The notes below the pieces were generated by a model. The model did not search any database and was not told where the DNA came from. It saw nothing but the letters and a program-made list of their open reading frames with translations. Below, one piece after another: positions 51,855 through 61,168 of a DNA stretch of 64,000 nt. The position numbers and the translations under genes were made by a program. Every line of letters begins with the position of its first letter. Within the stretch, counting starts at the first letter, position 1. Location of the stretch: assembly GCF_029910095.1 (NCBI RefSeq), contig NZ_CP094526.1, positions 1,674,001 to 1,738,000 on the forward strand, read 5' to 3'. This DNA comes from Bradyrhizobium sp. ISRA464 (GTDB lineage Bacteria > Pseudomonadota > Alphaproteobacteria > Rhizobiales > Xanthobacteraceae).

Positions 51855-54179
51855 ATGAACGAGACAATTGGCTACCCCGATCCCGGCCTCGACCTCTCCG
51901 AGGGGTTCAAACCGCATACGTCGCATTGGGGCGTCTTCTCGGCGCGTCTCCGCGAGAACAATCTTCTCGAAGTCAGGCCGTATAAGGGAGATCCCGACCC
52001 GAACGGCATCATCGACAACTTTCCCGCGGCCTTGCGGCACGGTGCTCGCATCGCCCAGCCGGCGATCCGCCGCGGCTGGCTCGAGCGCGGTCCAGGACCC
52101 GACGACCGCCGCGGCCGCGACGAATTCGTCTCGGTCAGCTGGGAGAAGGCACTGGATCTTCTCGGCGGTGAGCTCAAGCGCGTCCGCGACACGCGCGGCC
52201 CAGGCGCAGTCTTCGGCGGTTCCTATGGCTGGTCCAGCGCGGGGCGCTTCCATCACGCGCAGAGCCAGGTTCATCGTTTCCTCAACATCGCGATGGGCGG
52301 CTATGTGCGTTCGGTGAACACCTATTCTTCCGGCGCGTCCTCGGTGCTGCTGCCGCAGATCCTGTCGGGTTACGAGGACGTCACCAAGCGCAACGTGACG
52401 TGGGAGCAGATCGCCGCCGAGAGCGAGATCGTGCTGGCGTTCGGCGGCATGGCGTTGAAGAACTCCATGGTCGCCGGCGGCTCGATCAGCAAGCATGTCG
52501 AGCGCGGCGCCATGGAAGCGGCGCGCCGGCGCGGCTGCGAGTTCATCCTCGTCAGCCCGCTGCGCGACGATCTGCCCGCGGAGGCCGGCGCGGAATGGAT
52601 GACCGCCGCGCCCGGTACCGATGCCGCCCTGATGATCGGCATCGTCCACACGCTGGTCAGCGAGGGTCTGCACGATCAGGCGTTCCTCGACCGCTACACC
52701 GAAGGCTGGCCGGTGTTCCTGCGCTATCTGAACGGCGAGGCGGACGGCCAACCGAAGGATGCCGCATGGGCCGCAGCGATTTGCGGCATCGACGCCGACA
52801 CTATCCGAAAGCTCGCTCGTCGCCTTGCCGGGCGGCGGGCGCTCATCACCGTGTCCCATTCCCTGCAGCGCGCCGAGCATGGTGAGCAGCCGGTGTGGAT
52901 GGGCATGGTGCTGGCTGCTGCGCTCGGCCAGATCGGCCTGCCAGGCGGCGGCTATGCCTATTCGCTCGGTGCGATCGGCTATTACGGCCGCCGCGTGAAC
53001 GCGGTGCCGGGGCCGACCCTCGGGCAGGGCCGCAACGGCGTCGCCGACTTCATTCCGGTGGCGCGCATCGCCGATATGCTGCTCCATCCCGGCACGACCT
53101 ATCGCTACAACGGCGAGACGCGAACCTATCCCGACATCCGTCTCGTCTACTGGGCCGGCGGCAATCCCTTCCACCATCACCAGGATCTCAACCGCCTGCG
53201 CAAGGCCTTCGCCCGGCTCGACACCCTGGTGGTGCATGAGCTTGCCTGGACCGCGACGGCTCGGCACGCCGACATTGTCCTGCCCTGCACTATGACGCTC
53301 GAGCGCGAGGACATCGGCTATTCCAGCAACGATCCGCTGATGGTGGCCATGCACCGGATCGCCGAGCCCTACGGCCTTGCGCGCGATGATTACGAGATTT
53401 TCTCCGATCTCGCCGAGCGCCTCGGGGCTCGCGAGGCCTTCACCGAAGGGCGCACGTCGCGGCAATGGCTGATGCATCTCTATGAGCCGACCCGCGCCTC
53501 GCTCGCCGCGCGCGGGCTTGCCGCACCGAGCTTCGAAGAATTCTGGGAAAGCGGCAGCCTGGTCGTACCGCAGCACCTCGACGACGGCGGTTCGCTGCGC
53601 CGCTTCCGCGAGGATCCGGTTGAGCGGCCCCTGCCGACGCCGAGCGGGCGTATCGAGATCTTCTCGGCGAAGATCGCCGGCCACGGCGATGCCGATTGTC
53701 CAGGGCATCCGGTCTGGCTCGAGAAGACGGATGTCCCTCGGCAGGACGCGCCGCTCTTCCTCATTGCCAACCAGCCGTCGACGCGCCTGCACAGTCAGCT
53801 CGACTTCGGCGGGCATTCGACCGACGCCAAGCATCGCGGCCGCGAGGTCGCGCGCATGAACCCGCGCGACGCGGATCCTCGCGGGATCGCTGACGGCGAC
53901 ATCATCCGCCTGTTCAATGCGCGCGGCGCATGCCTTGCGGCGGTCCGCGTCACGGACGCAATCGCCCCCGGGATCGTCCAGCTTCCGACCGGCGCCTGGT
54001 ACGACCCGATGGATCCCGAGGAAGAGGCGCCGCTCTGCGTGCACGGCAATCCGAATGTGCTGACGCGCGACATCGGCACGTCGTCCTTCGCGCAAGGCTG
54101 CACCGGTCAGCTCACCACGGTCGAGGTGGAGCGCTTCAACGGCAATCTGCCGCCGATCCGCGCCTTCGATCCGATCTAG
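51855..54179 (+). CDS. Biotin/DMSO-sulfoxide-reductase-type molybdoenzyme (BisC-like)
   Basis: From the ATG at 51855 a 774-residue enzyme of the DMSO reductase family. No N-terminal Tat signal and no iron-sulfur Cys motif, as in cytoplasmic BisC. SVNTYSSGASSVL holds the probable molybdenum-ligand Ser (Ser158). Guanine-dinucleotide cofactor motifs are LPGGGYAYSLGAIGYYGRRV and LVYWAGGNPFHHHQDLNRLR; the C-terminal domain ends IAPGIVQLPTGAWYDP. Likely reduces S- or N-oxides such as biotin or methionine sulfoxide. No membrane subunit adjacent. Confidence 0.9.
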   Translation: MNETIGYPDPGLDLSEGFKPHTSHWGVFSARLRENNLLEVRPYKGDPDPNGIIDNFPAALRHGARIAQPAIRRGWLERGPGPDDRRGRDEFVSVSWEKALDLLGGELKRVRDTRGPGAVFGGSYGWSSAGRFHHAQSQVHRFLNIAMGGYVRSVNTYSSGASSVLLPQILSGYEDVTKRNVTWEQIAAESEIVLAFGGMALKNSMVAGGSISKHVERGAMEAARRRGCEFILVSPLRDDLPAEAGAEWMTAAPGTDAALMIGIVHTLVSEGLHDQAFLDRYTEGWPVFLRYLNGEADGQPKDAAWAAAICGIDADTIRKLARRLAGRRALITVSHSLQRAEHGEQPVWMGMVLAAALGQIGLPGGGYAYSLGAIGYYGRRVNAVPGPTLGQGRNGVADFIPVARIADMLLHPGTTYRYNGETRTYPDIRLVYWAGGNPFHHHQDLNRLRKAFARLDTLVVHELAWTATARHADIVLPCTMTLEREDIGYSSNDPLMVAMHRIAEPYGLARDDYEIFSDLAERLGAREAFTEGRTSRQWLMHLYEPTRASLAARGLAAPSFEEFWESGSLVVPQHLDDGGSLRRFREDPVERPLPTPSGRIEIFSAKIAGHGDADCPGHPVWLEKTDVPRQDAPLFLIANQPSTRLHSQLDFGGHSTDAKHRGREVARMNPRDADPRGIADGDIIRLFNARGACLAAVRVTDAIAPGIVQLPTGAWYDPMDPEEEAPLCVHGNPNVLTRDIGTSSFAQGCTGQLTTVEVERFNGNLPPIRAFDPI

Positions 54180-54569
54180 CGGGGACGGGGAGGCGCAAGC
54201 TTCCCGTCGCGCTCTTGTTGCAGGCGAGATCGCGCGCGCCATGCGGCGGCGGAATGCCTGCGGCCATCATCGGGCGCTGCATCGCAACACCCATCACCGG
54301 TGATGCGTGCATGCGCTCGTCGGACAGCGACGCAAGGCAGCCGCTCCACACCGTCCTGCTACTAAGTGCGCATTGCTCGCATTGGGCCGCGGGACCAAGC
54401 TTGTTCTGTCAAATCTCCCCGAGACATCGCCGTCGGCGACATGTCGAGGAGTCAAACCCTTTCTTGCGATTTCGTGGTCATACGCCGCGTAATTAGAAAC
54501 GGGAATTAGGGATAGCGACGCAAGATCCGTGAAGCAATCGTCAAGCAAGGGCCTGTGAGGAGGAGCCCT
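54180..54569. other. Intergenic region, no gene seen
   Basis: 390 bp before the MHS transporter. AGGAGGAG at the right end is a strong ribosome-binding site for the next gene. No other feature recognised. Confidence 0.45.
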
Positions 54570-55895
54570 ATGACGACGATCCACGTGATATCCGATGCCT
54601 TGTCCGAGACCGACCACCGCACCCAGCTGCGTCGTGCCGTTATCGCGAGCACGGTGGGGACGACGATCGAGTGGTACGATTTCCTGCTCTACAGCACGGT
54701 AACCGGCCTCGTCTTCGGAAAGCTGTTTTTCCCGAAATCCGATCCCCTGGTTGGTGTGCTGGAGGCGTTTGCCATCTACACGGTGGGCTTCATCGCACGC
54801 CCGATCGGAGCAATGATCTTCGGCCATTACGGCGATCGCATCGGCCGCAAGGCAACACTGATCGCGACCTTGCTCATGACGGGGATCGCGACCTTCGCCG
54901 TCGGCCTCGTCCCGACATACGAGACAGTCGGTATCTGGGGCGCCGTTATCCTCACGATCATTCGCTTCATCCAGGGGGTCGGCGTCGGCGGCGAGTGGGG
55001 AGGCTCGGTGCTGCTCGCGATGGAATGGGCGCGCACCAACAACCACCGCGGCTTCATTACCTCATGGCCGCAGCTTGGCGGCCCGGGCGGCCTGCTGCTT
55101 GCGAACATCGCGGTCCTGGTGTTCAGCCGCATCTCCGGCGACCAGTTCCTGGTCTGGGGCTGGCGTATCCCCTTCCTGCTCAGCATCGTGATGGTGGCAA
55201 TCGGGCTCTATATCCGGCTCGGGATTCTCGAGACCCCGGCCTTCCGGCGCATCGTTGCCGAGAATCGCGTTGAGCGGGTCCCGGTCCTCGAAGTGATCAA
55301 GCGCCAGCCGGGCGCGATCATCCTCACCGCGCTGGCGCGGATGGCCGAGCAGGCGCCGGCCTACATCTATCTCGCCTTCGTGTTCGCGTACGGCGTCAAT
55401 GTGTTGCACACGCCGCGTGATTTCCTGCTCACCTCGCTGATCTCAGCCGGCATCGTTTCAATGGCGACGATCCCGCTCGCCGGGCACTTTTCGGACGTCA
55501 TCGGACGCAAGCGCATGTACCTGATCGGCGCGGTCGTGACCGGGATCTACGGCTTCATCTACTTCGCGCTGCTGGATACGACGGTGCCAATCTGGATCTT
55601 CATCGCCATCGTGCTGTCGTTCGTTCCCCACGACCTCCTGTACGGACCGCAGGCAGCCCTGATCGCCGAATGTTTCACGCCGCGCCTGCGCTACAGCGGT
55701 GCGTCGATCGGCTACCAGCTCTCCTCGGTGATCTCAGGCGGTCCCGCTCCGTTGATCGCGACCGCACTGCTGGCAACCTACGGAACGGGCTACGCGATCG
55801 CGGCCTATATCCTGTTCTGCGCGGTCGTCAGCATCATCGCGACCGCGATGCTGCCGGACTATACCAACTGCGACATTTCCGAGGAGCATGCCTGA
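54570..55895 (+). CDS. MFS transporter, metabolite:H+ symporter (MHS) type
   Basis: From the ATG at 54570 a 441-residue protein with twelve membrane segments. The MHS family start STVGTTIEWYDFLLYSTVTG is clear; GHYGDRIGRKATLIATLLM is the MFS loop 2-3 motif and GVGVGGEWGGSVLLAMEWA the helix 4-5 motif. Relatives carry shikimate, proline/betaine, citrate or alpha-ketoglutarate. Substrate unknown. An AGGAGGAG site lies just upstream. Confidence 0.92.
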   Translation: MTTIHVISDALSETDHRTQLRRAVIASTVGTTIEWYDFLLYSTVTGLVFGKLFFPKSDPLVGVLEAFAIYTVGFIARPIGAMIFGHYGDRIGRKATLIATLLMTGIATFAVGLVPTYETVGIWGAVILTIIRFIQGVGVGGEWGGSVLLAMEWARTNNHRGFITSWPQLGGPGGLLLANIAVLVFSRISGDQFLVWGWRIPFLLSIVMVAIGLYIRLGILETPAFRRIVAENRVERVPVLEVIKRQPGAIILTALARMAEQAPAYIYLAFVFAYGVNVLHTPRDFLLTSLISAGIVSMATIPLAGHFSDVIGRKRMYLIGAVVTGIYGFIYFALLDTTVPIWIFIAIVLSFVPHDLLYGPQAALIAECFTPRLRYSGASIGYQLSSVISGGPAPLIATALLATYGTGYAIAAYILFCAVVSIIATAMLPDYTNCDISEEHA

Positions 55896-56181
55896 TCGAC
55901 GATGATCGTCGGACATGCGCGCGCTGGTCGTTCCGGGCAGTGGCCTGCGACGCGTGAAGTCCATGCGGCGCCGGCGCTGAGCCGGGCGGCGAGCACGGCG
56001 GCCTTGGCGCCAGCCACAAGGTTTGGACCGCGATCGGACGGGTGCCGATCCAGCCGAGCGTGCTGCGGCCGGGCTGATGGAGGAGGGGCAACTGCGCCCC
56101 GGCTCCGCCGGATCGGGCGAGGCTTGAGGCCCGCGCAGGAATCTGGCGGCAAGCGTCCCTGCTTTCCGCTATGATGAGGCC

Positions 56182-58965
56182 ATGACGATCGGGATCGCCG
56201 GACCCGGACGGAAGGCACCACGGCAAAATGCCGTGGTCGGGCTGATCATTGCGGCCATCGTCATCGTGAGCAGCCTGATCCTGCTCTCGCTCGCGAGCGA
56301 CTTCCTGGTCGACTGGCTGTGGTTTGCGTCGATCGGCTATTTGCAGGTCTTCTGGATAACGATCGGTGCCCAAGCCGTCGTCCTTGCTGCGATCTGGACG
56401 GCAACTGCGCTCATCCTTTGGGTGAATGGATGGCTCGCGGTGCGTCTTGCCGGCAAGCGGTCGGCACATCTTGCCGCGGTGTGGATGTCGCAGACCGCCG
56501 GTAGCGCGCCGCCGGATCCGCTTGCGCCGTTGCGCGATCGACTACGGTGGCCTCCGATAGTCGCCGGCGCGGCGGCCTTGCTCGCGCTGCTCGTCGCGGC
56601 AGCGGAGGTCGGCAATTGGAGCGTCTTCCTGCGGTTTCTCTATCAGGTGCCGTTCGGCGCGGACGATCCACTCTACAGCAAGGATCTCGGCTTCTACCTG
56701 TTCTCGCTGCCCGCCTACATCCTCATCAAGAACTGGGTGATTCTCACGCTCGTTCTGGGCGCGCTGCTCGCCGGCACGATCTACTGGGTGCAGGGCGAGA
56801 TCGAGTACAGCGCGCAACGCCGATCAATGTCCTCGGCGGCGATCGCCCACGGCTCGGCGCTGCTCGGTCTTCTCTTCATGGTGAAGGCGTGGTCCTACGG
56901 TCTCGACCGCTACCTGCTGCTCTATGGCGACAACGGGGTCGTCGTTGGCGCAAGCTACACCGATATCCATGTCACGCTGCCGGGTCTTTGGCTGTTGATC
57001 GGGTTCTCGATCATCGCGGCGGCCGCCGCATGGGCGAACCTCCGGATGCGCACCTACTGGCTTCCTGCGGCCGCGTTCCTTCTTGTCGTCACCGGTTCCT
57101 TCGTGCTGACCGGTGCGGTCCCTGTGCTGTTCCGGCACTTCCTCGTCAGACCGAGCGAGTTGCAGCTCGAAAAGCCCTATATCGACCGCAACATCGCGCT
57201 GACCCGGCAGGCCTACAATCTCGACAAGATCGCAGCCAAGCCCTTTGCCGCCGAACAGAAGCTCTCCCCCGAGGTGCTGGAAGCCAATAAGGCGACCATC
57301 GACAATATCAGGCTGTGGGACTGGCTGCCTCTGTCGGACACCTACGCGCAATTGCAGGAGATCCGCACCTACTACAAATTCCACGATCTCGACGTTGACC
57401 GCTACTGGCTCGACGGCTCCTACCAGAGCGTGATGCTGTCGGCCCGCGAGCTGCGGCCCTCCTTGCTGCCGCCGAACGCACAGACATGGGTCAACCATCA
57501 CGTGCTGTTCACCCACGGCAACGGCGCGGTGATGAGCCCAGTCACCCGCAAGAGCCCAGAAGGACTGCCGCTGTTCTACCTGCGGAATATTCCTCCGGTG
57601 GCGGGCGGTGGTCCCGAGATCCGCGAGCCGCGCATCTACTTCAGTGAGGAGAGCGACGACTACGTCGTCGTCAAGACAAGCACGCCGGAGTTTGACTATC
57701 CCAAGGGCAAGGGCAACGTCTATGCGGAGTATGATGGCGTCGGCGGAATTCCGATCGGGTCAATGGCATGGCGAACGCTGTTCGCCTACTACTTCGACGA
57801 TCCGAACCTGCTGCTCTCAGATTACATCACGCCGCAGAGCCGGATCATGATCCGGCGCAACATCCGGAAGCGGGTCGCCACGATCGCGCCGTTCCTGAGC
57901 CTCGATCACGATCCCTATCTGGTCATCAGCGGCGGGCGGATGTTCTGGATGCAGGACGCTTACACGACGAGCTCCTATTTTCCGTCGACGCCGGCTGCAC
58001 AGGGTTTCGATCTCAACTACATCAGAAATTCGGTGAAGATCGTCGTCGATGCCTATAACGGGACCGTCGATTTCTATCTGATGGATCCGGCCGATCCGGT
58101 TGCCGCGACCTATGGGCGGATCTTCCCGCACTTGTTCAAGCCGTTCGCGGCGATGCCCGCGGATCTGCAGAAGCACATTCGCTATCCGGAGGACCTGTTC
58201 TTGATCCAGGCGCAGCTCTATCAGGTCTACCACATGGAAGCCGCCGAGGTGTTCTACAACCGCGAGGATCTCTGGCAGTTCCCGCGCCAGCCGGGCGGTA
58301 GCGGGACGTCGGTGATGAGCCCTTATTATATCATCATGCGGTTGCCGGGTGAGCCACGGGCCGAGTTCTTCTTGATGGTTCCCATGGTGCCGAGCCGCCG
58401 CGACAACATGATCGCGTGGCTTGCCGCGCGTTGTGACGCGCCCGACTACGGCAAGCTGATCGTCTACGAATTCCCGAAGGACAAGCTTGTCTACGGGCCG
58501 TTCCAGATCGAGGCGCGGATCAATCAGAACACCGAGATCTCGCAGCAACTGACGTTGTGGAATCAGATGGGCTCGCGGGTGATACGCGGGGCGAACCTGC
58601 TCGTGATCCCGATCGAGAACTCGATCCTTTATGTCACGCCGCTCTATCTGCGCGCCGAGCAGGGACATCTGCCGGAGCTCAAGCGGGTGATCGCAGCCTA
58701 TGACGAGCATGTGGTGATGAAGGAGACGCTCGGCGAGGCCCTGTCGGCGCTGTTCACCGAGCCTGGTACGCCGCGGCGGGAAACGGGACCGACGGAGGAT
58801 CTGTCCCTCGGTGGTCCGGCGAGGAGCCCGGCGCGGGAGGCGCTTGATCACTACAACCAGGCCATGGAGCGGTTGAAGTCCGGAGACTGGAGGGGTTTTG
58901 GCGAGCAGTTCGATGCCTTGCGTGAGCCTCTCGAGAACATGAACCGGCATCCCTCTGGCCATTAG
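56182..58965 (+). CDS. UPF0182 (COG1615) large membrane protein
   Basis: 927 residues. The first ~330 hold seven membrane segments (first: VVGLIIAAIVIVSSLILLSL); the long rest is extracytoplasmic. The family sequence RPSELQLEKPYIDRNIALTR and YAQLQEIRTYYKFHDLDVDR is clear. A conserved family of unknown function in many bacteria. Stands alone, with a long 5' gap. Confidence 0.92.
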   Translation: MTIGIAGPGRKAPRQNAVVGLIIAAIVIVSSLILLSLASDFLVDWLWFASIGYLQVFWITIGAQAVVLAAIWTATALILWVNGWLAVRLAGKRSAHLAAVWMSQTAGSAPPDPLAPLRDRLRWPPIVAGAAALLALLVAAAEVGNWSVFLRFLYQVPFGADDPLYSKDLGFYLFSLPAYILIKNWVILTLVLGALLAGTIYWVQGEIEYSAQRRSMSSAAIAHGSALLGLLFMVKAWSYGLDRYLLLYGDNGVVVGASYTDIHVTLPGLWLLIGFSIIAAAAAWANLRMRTYWLPAAAFLLVVTGSFVLTGAVPVLFRHFLVRPSELQLEKPYIDRNIALTRQAYNLDKIAAKPFAAEQKLSPEVLEANKATIDNIRLWDWLPLSDTYAQLQEIRTYYKFHDLDVDRYWLDGSYQSVMLSARELRPSLLPPNAQTWVNHHVLFTHGNGAVMSPVTRKSPEGLPLFYLRNIPPVAGGGPEIREPRIYFSEESDDYVVVKTSTPEFDYPKGKGNVYAEYDGVGGIPIGSMAWRTLFAYYFDDPNLLLSDYITPQSRIMIRRNIRKRVATIAPFLSLDHDPYLVISGGRMFWMQDAYTTSSYFPSTPAAQGFDLNYIRNSVKIVVDAYNGTVDFYLMDPADPVAATYGRIFPHLFKPFAAMPADLQKHIRYPEDLFLIQAQLYQVYHMEAAEVFYNREDLWQFPRQPGGSGTSVMSPYYIIMRLPGEPRAEFFLMVPMVPSRRDNMIAWLAARCDAPDYGKLIVYEFPKDKLVYGPFQIEARINQNTEISQQLTLWNQMGSRVIRGANLLVIPIENSILYVTPLYLRAEQGHLPELKRVIAAYDEHVVMKETLGEALSALFTEPGTPRRETGPTEDLSLGGPARSPAREALDHYNQAMERLKSGDWRGFGEQFDALREPLENMNRHPSGH

Positions 58966-59147
58966 GCGCTCTCGGGCGGCGCCCTGAGATATGCGTGGTG
59001 ACGCCGCGCAGAGCCCCGCGTTTCTTTCGAGTGCCTGCACCACGCCGTGGGGAACGGCAGCCGTGCCGACCGCGCTGCGGCTTGTGCTCGGCACGGCTGC
59101 GAGGCTAGTCTGCCTGCAAGCAAGAAGACTGCAGGGGAGGCGTCGCG

Positions 59148-60197
59148 ATGAACCAACATCAATCCTCACGTCCGGGCTCTGCGCCAGCATTGCCGCGCCG
59201 CAGGCTCGGGCGGACCGGGCTCGACGTCTCGATCCTCGGTTTCGGAACCGCGCCGCTCGGCGACCTGTTTGCGCTGTTGGACGATGCCACAGCGATAGCA
59301 GCGGCGGAGCGGGCGTTCGCGCTTGGCGTCAACCTGCTGGATTCCTCGCCGCTCTATGGGCACGGCCTCGCCGAGCATCGCAGCGGAACCGCGCTGCGGC
59401 GCGTGGCGCGCGACGACATCGTCGTCTGCACCAAGGTCGGGCGCTGGATGGATCCGTTCCACGGGCGCGGCGACGGCTCCAATTTCGTCGGCGGGCAGCC
59501 GCACCGCGCCGTGGTGGATTATTCCTACGACGGCACGATGCGTTCGGTGGAGCAGTCGCTGCTGCGACTCGGCACCGACCGGATCGACCTGTTGCTGATC
59601 CACGATGTCGACGTCTGGACCCACGGCGTGGACGCGATCGAGCAGCGTTTTCGCGAGGCGATGGACGGCGCCTATGTCGCGCTCGACAAGCTGCGGTCCG
59701 AGCGCGTCGTCAAGGGCATCGGGATCGGCGTCAACGAGGCCGAGATGTGCGTGCGCTTCGCCAGGGCCGGCACGTTCGACACCATGCTGCTCGCCGGTCG
59801 CTACTCGCTGCTCGAGCAGCCGGCGCTCGCCGAATTCCTGCCGCTTGCGCAGACGCAAGGCATCGGCGTGATGCTCGGCGGCGTGTTCAATTCCGGTATT
59901 CTGGCCACCGGCGCCGTTGCCGGCGCCAAGTACAATTACAAGGACGCGCCGCCGGACGTGATGCAGAAGGTGGCCGCGATCGAGCGGGTCTGCCGCGCCC
60001 ATCATGTGGCGCTGCCGACCGTAGCGCTGCATTTCGCATTGGGCCATCCGGCCGTCGCCAGCCTCGTACTCGGCGCGCAGACGCCGCAGGAGGTCGAGCG
60101 CAACGTCGCCGCGCTGTCGTCCTCCGTGCCTGCTGTGCTGTGGCGCGACCTCAAGGCCGAGCGTCTGCTCGACGACGACGCGCCGGTGCCGGCATGA
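59148..60197 (+). CDS. Aldo/keto reductase (L-fucose / D-threo-aldose dehydrogenase type)
   Basis: 349 residues with a TIM-barrel AKR pattern: LGRTGLDVSILGFGTAPLGD, NLLDSSPLYGHGLAEH with the catalytic Tyr, VVCTKVGRWMDP with the Lys, and DLLLIHDVDVWTHG with the His. The GRWMDPFHG and DYSYDGTMRSVEQSL stretches fit the subgroup that oxidises L-fucose or D-arabinose to the lactone. Its stop overlaps the start of the lactonase-like gene by 4 nt, matching that pathway. Confidence 0.9.
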   Translation: MNQHQSSRPGSAPALPRRRLGRTGLDVSILGFGTAPLGDLFALLDDATAIAAAERAFALGVNLLDSSPLYGHGLAEHRSGTALRRVARDDIVVCTKVGRWMDPFHGRGDGSNFVGGQPHRAVVDYSYDGTMRSVEQSLLRLGTDRIDLLLIHDVDVWTHGVDAIEQRFREAMDGAYVALDKLRSERVVKGIGIGVNEAEMCVRFARAGTFDTMLLAGRYSLLEQPALAEFLPLAQTQGIGVMLGGVFNSGILATGAVAGAKYNYKDAPPDVMQKVAAIERVCRAHHVALPTVALHFALGHPAVASLVLGAQTPQEVERNVAALSSSVPAVLWRDLKAERLLDDDAPVPA

Positions 60198-61048
60198 TGC
60201 GGATCGACGCGCATCACCATGTCTGGACGCTGGCGCGCGCCGATTACGGCTGGCTGACGCCCGAGCTCGCGCCGATTTATCGCGACTTCGGCCTCGCCGA
60301 CCTGGCGCCGCATCTCGCCGCGGCCGGGATCGAGGGCACGATCCTGGTGCAGGCCGCGCCGACCGAGGCGGAGACGGCGTTCATGCTGGATATCGCCAAA
60401 GGAGCGGAGCTGGTGCGCGGCGTGGTCGGCTGGATCGACTTCGATGCAGACGATGCGGTGGCGCGGATCGATGCGATCGCGGCGCGCGAGCTGCTCGTCG
60501 GCCTGCGGCCGATGGTGCAGGACATCGCCGACGACGACTGGCTGCTGCGTCCGGCCCTGACCGCGCAGTGCGAAGCCATGGCACGGCATGACCTCGTGTT
60601 CGACGCGCTGGTGCTGCCGCGGCATTTGCCGAGGCTGGTGCAGGTGGTCGACCGCCATCCCGACCTGCAATTCGTGCTCGACCATTTCGGCAAGCCGCAG
60701 CTTGCCAGCGGCGAGATCGCGGGCTGGAAGGACGATGTCACGCGGCTCGCCGCGCGCGCCAATGTGGTCTGCAAGCTCTCGGGCCTGGTCACGGAGGCGG
60801 CGCCGAACTGGAAAGTTGACGACCTGCGCGAGGCGGTCGACCACGTGCTCGGCTGCTTCGGGCCGCGGCGGATGTTGTGGGGCAGCGACTGGCCGGTGGT
60901 CAATCTGGCCGGCGGTTATGCGAGCTGGTTCGCGGCCAGCGAGTCCCTGTTGGCCGATCTGTCGGCGGATGAGAAGGCCGCGATCTACGGCGGCAATGCG
61001 GCGCGCATCTATTTGTCAAGTCGCGGAAGACACACATCCCGGACATAA
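60194..61048 (+). CDS. Amidohydrolase-2 family lactonase
   Basis: 284 residues, starting in the ATGA overlap. RIDAHHHVWTLARADYGWLT is the metal-binding start of the L-fuconolactonase/L-rhamnonolactonase group; LQFVLDHFGKPQLASGEIAG and MLWGSDWPVVNLAGG complete the site. It would open the sugar lactone made by the upstream dehydrogenase. Other genes of a fucose-type path are not in the window. Confidence 0.9.
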   Translation: MMRIDAHHHVWTLARADYGWLTPELAPIYRDFGLADLAPHLAAAGIEGTILVQAAPTEAETAFMLDIAKGAELVRGVVGWIDFDADDAVARIDAIAARELLVGLRPMVQDIADDDWLLRPALTAQCEAMARHDLVFDALVLPRHLPRLVQVVDRHPDLQFVLDHFGKPQLASGEIAGWKDDVTRLAARANVVCKLSGLVTEAAPNWKVDDLREAVDHVLGCFGPRRMLWGSDWPVVNLAGGYASWFAASESLLADLSADEKAAIYGGNAARIYLSSRGRHTSRT

Positions 61049-61168
61049 CGCGCGGCAGGACGCCAAATTTGATCCACAGCGCGCCTTGATGAATCAATCC
61101 GGGATGGTCCATAAGCGGCCTCCGCGCCGTCGGACGTCCGTCGGCGTCACGGGTTCAGAGAGACGAGC

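Noticed and set aside
51834..54242. 802-codon frame antisense to the BisC-like gene
   Set aside because: Shadow of a strongly supported gene; no domain recognised.
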